Below are positions 20,701 through 24,184 of a DNA stretch of 24,184 nucleotides, in pieces (positions within the stretch are counted from its first letter, which is position 1; every line of letters begins with the position of its first letter). This DNA is from Candidatus Moraniibacteriota bacterium (GTDB taxonomy: Bacteria; Patescibacteriota; Minisyncoccia; Moranbacterales; GCA-2747515), in assembly GCA_027031945.1 (NCBI GenBank), contig JALVPE010000100.1, positions 1-24,184 of the forward strand, read 5' to 3'. The notes under the pieces were generated by a model. The model was not told the origin of the DNA, made no database searches, and saw nothing but the letters and a program-made list of their open reading frames with translations. Position numbers and translations under genes: made by a program.

Positions 20701-22656
20701 TCACAGTTGTTTTAATTCTCTAATTTCATCTCTTATCATTGCAGCTTCTTCAAAATTAAGTGCCTTTGCTGCTTTTTTCATATCAACTTCTCTTTGTTTT
20801 ATATATCCCTCTACATTTTCAATGCTCGCCAATGCTACAAATTCTTTTATATGATTTTTTTGACTTTCTTGTTTTTTCACAATTGATGAAATATTTTTTT
20901 GAATTGTCGTTGGCGTAATATTATTTTTCTCGTTGTATTGTTTTTGAATTTTACGACGACGATTTGTTTCTTTAATTGCTTTTTGCAATGAGGCAGTTAT
21001 CTTATCTGCGTACAAAATCACACGACCTTCAGCATTTCTCGCAGCTCGTCCTATAGTTTGAATAAGTGAAACTTCACTTCTGAGAAATCCCTCCTTATCA
21101 GCATCAAGGATTGCCACAAGCGAAACTTCCGGCAAATCAAGTCCCTCTCTGAGCAAATTAACTCCCACCAAAACATCAAATTTCCCTTCTCGCAATTCTT
21201 CCAAAATTGTAATCCTGTCCAGTGTGTCTACATCAGAATGCAGGTATTGTGCCTTGATATGATTTTCATCTAAGTATTCAGATAGATTCTCAGCTTGTTT
21301 TTTGGTAAGAGTTGTTATAAGCACTCTCTCGCCTTTTTTGATGGTTATACCAATTTCTTTTATCACATTTGCAACTTGACCACCTGTTGGACGGATGATT
21401 AGTTTTGGATCTAGTAAGCCTGTTGGACGGATAATTTGCTCAACGATTTGTGTACTTTTTTCTTTCTCATATTCCGCCGGTGTTGCCGAGACAAAAATAG
21501 TTTGACCCATACGCTGTTCAAATTCTGTAAAATTCAGTGGTCTGTTATCCAGCGCACTCGGCAAACGAAATCCATGATCGATAAGATTTTGTTTTCGTGC
21601 TCTATCTCCATTATACATTCCGCCGATTTGTGGCACGCTAACATGTGATTCATCAATTACAAGCATATAATCATCTGGGAAATAATCTATAAGTGTATAA
21701 GGGGCTTCTCCTGGCTTTCTTCCAGTGAGATACAAAGAATAATTTTCAATGCCATTGCAATAACCCAGTTCTTTCATCATTTCTATATCCTGCCTAGTTC
21801 TTTGTTCTAATCTTTGTGCTTCAAGTAACTTGCCTTCTTTTTGGAAATAATCCAATCGTTCTTTTAAGTCTTTTTCGATATGTATTATAGACTTTTCCAG
21901 CACAGGCTCAGGCACAACAAAATGCTTCGCGGGGTAAATAATCACCTCATCCATATCAATACGTTTTTCTCCGCTGGTCAAATCTAGTTCCATTATTCTG
22001 GCAATTCTATTTCCTTTCATAACAACCCGTACAACCGCCTCTCGTCCCGCCGGCACAATATCAATTGTTGGTCCAGTCGCTCGAAATTTTGCACGAGATA
22101 AAATATCATTTCTCTCATAGTGTTGATCTATAAATTTCTTGAGAAGCTCCTCTCTGTCAATTTTTTCTCCAACTCGTAAAGTTATCATGCTATTTTTATA
22201 AAAATCTGGAGAGCCCAATCCATAAATACACGACACACTTGCCACAACAATTACGTCCTTACGAGTTAATACTGCTGCAGTTGCCGCGTGACGCAACCTA
22301 TCAATTTCTTCATTTATCTGAACTTCTTTATCTATAAAAGTATCTGACGAACGCACATATGCTTCTGGCTGATAATAATCATAATATGAAACAAAATACT
22401 CCACAGCATTATTTGGAAAAAAAGTTCTAAACTCTTGTACAAGTTGAGCTGCAAGTGTTTTGTTGTGTGCAATCACTAGTGTTGGTTTTTGAACTTGCGC
22501 AACAACATTTGCAATAGTAAAAGTTTTACCACTACCAGTCACGCCCAAAAGCGTCTGCGCATCACTGCCAGCCTTCACACCACCGACCAGTTCACTAATA
22601 GCCTGCGGCTGGTCACCTGTTGGATCAAATTGTTTGTATAATTTAAATTCCTGCAT
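20701..22656 (-). CDS. uvrB: Excinuclease ABC subunit B
   Basis: Protein of 651 aa from the ATG at 22656; a TTG two codons upstream is also in frame but falls between the -10 and the ATG. UvrB unwinds and verifies DNA damage in nucleotide excision repair. Helicase motif I GVTGSGKT at 38-45, the beta-hairpin/Tyr-rich block YYDYYQPEAYV at 91-101, motif II VIDESHV with GGMYNGDRARK after it, VGVNLLREGLDLPEVSLVAILDADKEGFLRS and QTIGRAARN (motifs V-VI), and a C-terminal UVR domain (ENVEGYIKQREVDMKKAAKALNFEEAAMIRDEI). All parts are present. UGA stop. No SD; a promoter gives a likely leaderless mRNA, with a 24-bp palindrome just upstream of it. Confidence 0.99.
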   Translation of the reverse strand: MQEFKLYKQFDPTGDQPQAISELVGGVKAGSDAQTLLGVTGSGKTFTIANVVAQVQKPTLVIAHNKTLAAQLVQEFRTFFPNNAVEYFVSYYDYYQPEAYVRSSDTFIDKEVQINEEIDRLRHAATAAVLTRKDVIVVASVSCIYGLGSPDFYKNSMITLRVGEKIDREELLKKFIDQHYERNDILSRAKFRATGPTIDIVPAGREAVVRVVMKGNRIARIMELDLTSGEKRIDMDEVIIYPAKHFVVPEPVLEKSIIHIEKDLKERLDYFQKEGKLLEAQRLEQRTRQDIEMMKELGYCNGIENYSLYLTGRKPGEAPYTLIDYFPDDYMLVIDESHVSVPQIGGMYNGDRARKQNLIDHGFRLPSALDNRPLNFTEFEQRMGQTIFVSATPAEYEKEKSTQIVEQIIRPTGLLDPKLIIRPTGGQVANVIKEIGITIKKGERVLITTLTKKQAENLSEYLDENHIKAQYLHSDVDTLDRITILEELREGKFDVLVGVNLLREGLDLPEVSLVAILDADKEGFLRSEVSLIQTIGRAARNAEGRVILYADKITASLQKAIKETNRRRKIQKQYNEKNNITPTTIQKNISSIVKKQESQKNHIKEFVALASIENVEGYIKQREVDMKKAAKALNFEEAAMIRDEIRELKQL

Positions 22657-22662
22657 AATCAA

Positions 22663-22691
22663 ATTGTGACATACTTACACACAAAAAACAA
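22663..22691 (-). promoter_or_regulatory. Candidate uvrB promoter
   Basis: Minus strand -35 TTGTTT (22691-22686), 17-bp spacer, -10 CACAAT (22668-22663) with TGT before it. The -10 ends 6 nt before the ATG at 22656. The hexamers are moderate matches. Confidence 0.45.
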
Positions 22692-22695
22692 ATAC

Positions 22696-22719
22696 AGTGG
22701 ACAGTCATGACTGTCCACT
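22696..22719. promoter_or_regulatory. 24-bp perfect palindrome upstream of uvrB
   Basis: AGTGGACAGTCA followed directly by its own reverse complement, ending 4 bp before the candidate uvrB -35. It could be an operator (for example for an SOS-type repressor) or a second terminator, since a T-rich stretch follows on the minus strand. A dedicated terminator for the upstream gene already exists at 22732-22770. Confidence 0.55.
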
Positions 22720-22731
22720 ACATTGTATAAG

Positions 22732-22770
22732 CAAAATAAAAACCATTATCCAAAATTTCGGACAATGGTT
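22732..22770 (-). terminator. Rho-independent terminator of the two-gene cassette
   Basis: An 11-bp stem (22741-22751 with 22760-22770, 8-nt loop) is fully paired only in minus-strand RNA (one G-U). TTTTTATTTTG follows on the minus strand. Confidence 0.88.
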
Positions 22771-22786
22771 AATTTCTATCAATAAT

Positions 22787-23206
22787 TTATTTGAGCATGA
22801 ATTCTACTATTTCTTTAAAGTTATTCATGCCTTCGATTGTTGAAGAATTTTCATTAAACCGTTCTATTTGTTTAATATTAATACCCAATTCATTACATAA
22901 TGCTATTATTAGTATACTGCTTTTTGGGCTATGCTCAAAATATTCACTATTAATTAAACGAATTCCATATACTTCATCAGCATCTTGCAACTCTATAAGC
23001 TTTGCATACAACCGTTTCGCTTCAGCAAAACGCTCTTGCTCTCTTATTAATTGCTTGAGCCTGATTGGTACTAGGGCGTTGAGCCCAAAAGTGGCAATGG
23101 TGTCTTTAGTCACTTCATCTTCAAGTCCTTCATATATATTTTTTGCAACATCCAAACAATCAACAAGCGCCTGCTTTGTCAACTTCTCAAACACTTCTCT
23201 TTCCAT
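22787..23206 (-). CDS. Unknown helical protein, second gene of a two-gene cassette
   Basis: Protein of 139 aa, soluble, acidic and almost wholly helical by composition, with no signal peptide. Repeated Glu/Lys/Leu patterns (EREVFEKLTKQALVDCLDVAKNIYEGLEDEVTKD; LKQLIREQERFAEAKRLYAKLIELQDADEVYG) suggest a helical bundle or TPR-like hairpin. The C-terminal third (PKSSILIIALCNELGINIKQIERF, then EGMNNFKEIVEFML) is more hydrophobic. No family is recognised. The start has a good SD (GGAGGA, 5 nt upstream). The gene lies 28 nt after the 122-aa gene and ends at a clear terminator, so the two form one operon. Sampled lines are about 45% GC, richer than most of the window. Confidence 0.85.
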   Translation of the reverse strand: MEREVFEKLTKQALVDCLDVAKNIYEGLEDEVTKDTIATFGLNALVPIRLKQLIREQERFAEAKRLYAKLIELQDADEVYGIRLINSEYFEHSPKSSILIIALCNELGINIKQIERFNENSSTIEGMNNFKEIVEFMLK

Positions 23207-23234
23207 GACTTCCTCCTCTGAAAAAAATAGTTAA

Positions 23235-23603
23235 TTATGATGTGAAAAAGATCTCATCAATTTTAGCACTGTTGTATACTGCCTCAGAGTCATTTTTAAA
23301 ACTGACTCGCTCACGATTGATGGCACAAGTTCCGCCAAATTCCACGAAACCTCCTGATGGCACATGCTTGTGTCCATGATGTACTTTTTGCAATTGAAGG
23401 TCAACATCAATAGTATCACCAATCGCAATTTGTGCTTCTCCATCCAGCTCAAATGGCTCATCAATGTCTTTAGGAAAACGATCTGGTGGTGCAATGATAA
23501 CAATAAACATGTCATCAATTTTACCAAAGAACATCAGTTGCATTCCCTCTGGAATATTTTGAACTTGATAAGTTTTCAAACTTGAGTCATAAATTACTTT
23601 CAT
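23235..23603 (-). CDS. Unknown small beta-rich protein, first gene of a two-gene cassette
   Basis: Protein of 122 aa, soluble and acidic, with no signal peptide. The sequence suggests a strand-rich domain: MKVIYDSSLKTYQVQNIPEGMQLMFFGKIDDMFIVIIAPP, then GEAQIAIGDTIDVDLQLQKVHHGHKHVPSGGFVEFGG and a final NSAKIDEIFFTS. The HHGHKH run (about residues 75-80) could bind metal. I recognise no family. SD AAGGAG lies 9 nt before the ATG, and a promoter with consensus TTGACA is about 80-108 bp upstream, sharing its -35 with the rpsF promoter. The partner gene follows after 28 nt. Sampled lines are about 45% GC. Confidence 0.85.
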   Translation of the reverse strand: MKVIYDSSLKTYQVQNIPEGMQLMFFGKIDDMFIVIIAPPDRFPKDIDEPFELDGEAQIAIGDTIDVDLQLQKVHHGHKHVPSGGFVEFGGTCAINRERVSFKNDSEAVYNSAKIDEIFFTS

Positions 23604-23682
23604 AACTGATTTCTCCTTGTTTTGTTAAATAACATTTTTTAGTTCTTTTGTGCCACATTTATTAACACAAATATGACTACTA

Positions 23683-23711
23683 ACTGTACACTTAAACCGA
23701 GCTATTGTCAA
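23683..23711 (-). promoter_or_regulatory. Leftward promoter of the two-gene cassette
   Basis: Minus strand -35 TTGACA (23711-23706), 17-bp spacer, -10 TACAGT (23688-23683). Predicted start of transcription is near 23676, with a leader of about 70 nt. The -35 overlaps that of the rightward rpsF promoter. Confidence 0.7.
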
Positions 23712-23733
23712 ATATAAATTTGTATGCTATACT
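23705..23733 (+). promoter_or_regulatory. Rightward promoter of the rpsF operon
   Basis: -35 TTGTCA (23705-23710), 17-bp spacer, -10 TATACT (23728-23733) with TGC (extended -10). Predicted start near 23740 gives a leader of about 180 nt. A second -10-like box TATAAC (23910-23915) ends 6 nt before the ATG and could give a leaderless form. Confidence 0.82.
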
Positions 23734-23759
23734 CACTCTAACAAATTAAAAAGTCCTTA

Positions 23760-23800
23760 TGTATCCCGCCGTTTTTACCCAAAAACATGGACAGGATACA
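23760..23800 (+). promoter_or_regulatory. Candidate S6:S18-binding RNA motif in the rpsF leader
   Basis: Outer stem TGTATCC (23760-23766) with GGATACA (23794-23800), 7 bp perfect. Inside, CCG (23769-23771) sits unpaired on the 5' side next to a hairpin TTTTT-ACCC-AAAAA (23772-23785). A CCG in a bulge between a stem and a hairpin is the published form of the S6:S18 complex binding motif found in rpsF leaders of many phyla, and mimics its 16S rRNA site. Binding would repress the operon. Confidence 0.65.
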
Positions 23801-23921
23801 ACACTATTTCTATTTTAGAAATATGCAGGATTTTTGTATATTTGAATAGATTTTTTTAATTTTTTGAAAAAAATTAATCCCCTTTTGGTGGAAATTTTAA
23901 CTAGTAATATATAACATTCTT

Positions 23922-24184
23922 ATGGAATACGAACTAATGTTCCTTATTGCGGACAAAGATAGGTCTGAATTTGATCGCATTAAAGATGAGGTGAAAAAAC
24001 TTGTAGAAACTGCAGGTGGAACTTGGACTGGTGAGTCAGTTGAGTTTGAAAGAAAGCTCGCTTATGAAATTAAGCACAACTGGAAAGGTATATATTTTGT
24101 ACAACGTTTTACTTTACCAGACGCAGATGAACGTAAAGAAGATTCAAATGTAATTAGTAATATAACAAGACAATTAAATTTAAA
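23922..24184 (+). CDS. rpsF: Ribosomal protein bS6, 3' end beyond the window
   Basis: The first 87 codons are visible, starting MEYELMFLIADKDRSEF. The bS6 pattern is clear: YELMFLI strand, helix DRIKDEVKKLVETAGG, then ERKLAYEIKHNWKGIYFVQRFTLP (family block rkLAY.Ik....GyY....f) and the second helix SNVISNITRQLNL. The protein binds 16S rRNA with bS18 in the small-subunit platform. No SD precedes the ATG. The leader carries a likely S6:S18 autoregulatory motif, so rpsR is expected downstream. Confidence 0.96.
   Translation, partial: MEYELMFLIADKDRSEFDRIKDEVKKLVETAGGTWTGESVEFERKLAYEIKHNWKGIYFVQRFTLPDADERKEDSNVISNITRQLNL

Noticed and set aside
23759..23818. 19-codon frame in the rpsF leader (ATG at 23759)
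   Set aside because: No SD, and the bases are explained better by the paired stem and CCG bulge; a leader peptide cannot be excluded but has no support.

Overview
The window looks like chromosomal DNA of a Patescibacteria (Candidate Phyla Radiation) bacterium. The evidence is AT-rich DNA (about 30% GC in most sampled lines), short intergenic gaps, a tandem array of small two-helix proteins of the 'T4SS pilin' type common in that group, and a housekeeping set typical of such lean genomes (MurE-like ligase, FemAB transferase, M16 peptidase, LemA/HtpX, divergent PAP2, UvrB, S6). UGA ends at least two genes (the Mur ligase and uvrB), so the genetic code is standard; this argues against the UGA-Gly lineages Absconditabacteria and Gracilibacteria. 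The exact lineage cannot be read from the window.

Layout. 1-2260: two back-to-back consensus promoters, then a rightward three-gene operon of unknown function (a soluble basic protein, a four-helix membrane protein and a signal-anchored Cys-containing ectodomain protein) closed by a strong terminator. Its base composition (about 43% GC in sampled lines) is unlike most of the window. 2276-7205 (leftward): class I methyltransferase, solute-binding lipoprotein, then five pilin-like proteins carrying six copies of a TM-[S]GGD-TM module, including one tandem duplication and one long mosaic protein. 7322-8077: two tRNA-Ser genes (CGA, GGA) flanking a PEBP/YbhB protein. 8276-11615: pyruvate kinase, a DUF4870-type membrane protein, a conserved hypothetical and HtpX. 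11628-11796: a palindromic repeat that fills the gap between htpX and lemA. 12462-14821: divergent PAP2 protein (rightward), zinc-ribbon/PilZ protein and a Mur ligase (leftward). 14939-19901: a small secreted protein, FemAB transferase, AI-2E-type permease, M16 peptidase and a beta-helix protein. 19898-22656: a membrane-anchored lysozyme-like protein, a second palindromic repeat and uvrB with a 24-bp perfect palindrome just upstream. 22787-23603: two unknown genes, transcribed divergently from rpsF, whose leader carries a plausible S6:S18-binding RNA motif.

Expression logic. Two start modes are visible. One set of genes has good Shine-Dalgarno sites (both unknown cassettes, the PilZ protein, the secreted 122-aa protein, one pilin). 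Another set has a -10 box ending only 6-7 nt before the start codon and no SD (PAP2, Mur ligase, FemAB, permease, beta-helix, uvrB), which points to leaderless mRNAs. Many promoters use an extended -10 (TGnTATAnT). The best candidates for something undescribed are the 285-2220 operon, the 22787-23603 gene pair and the pilin array with its linked binding protein.
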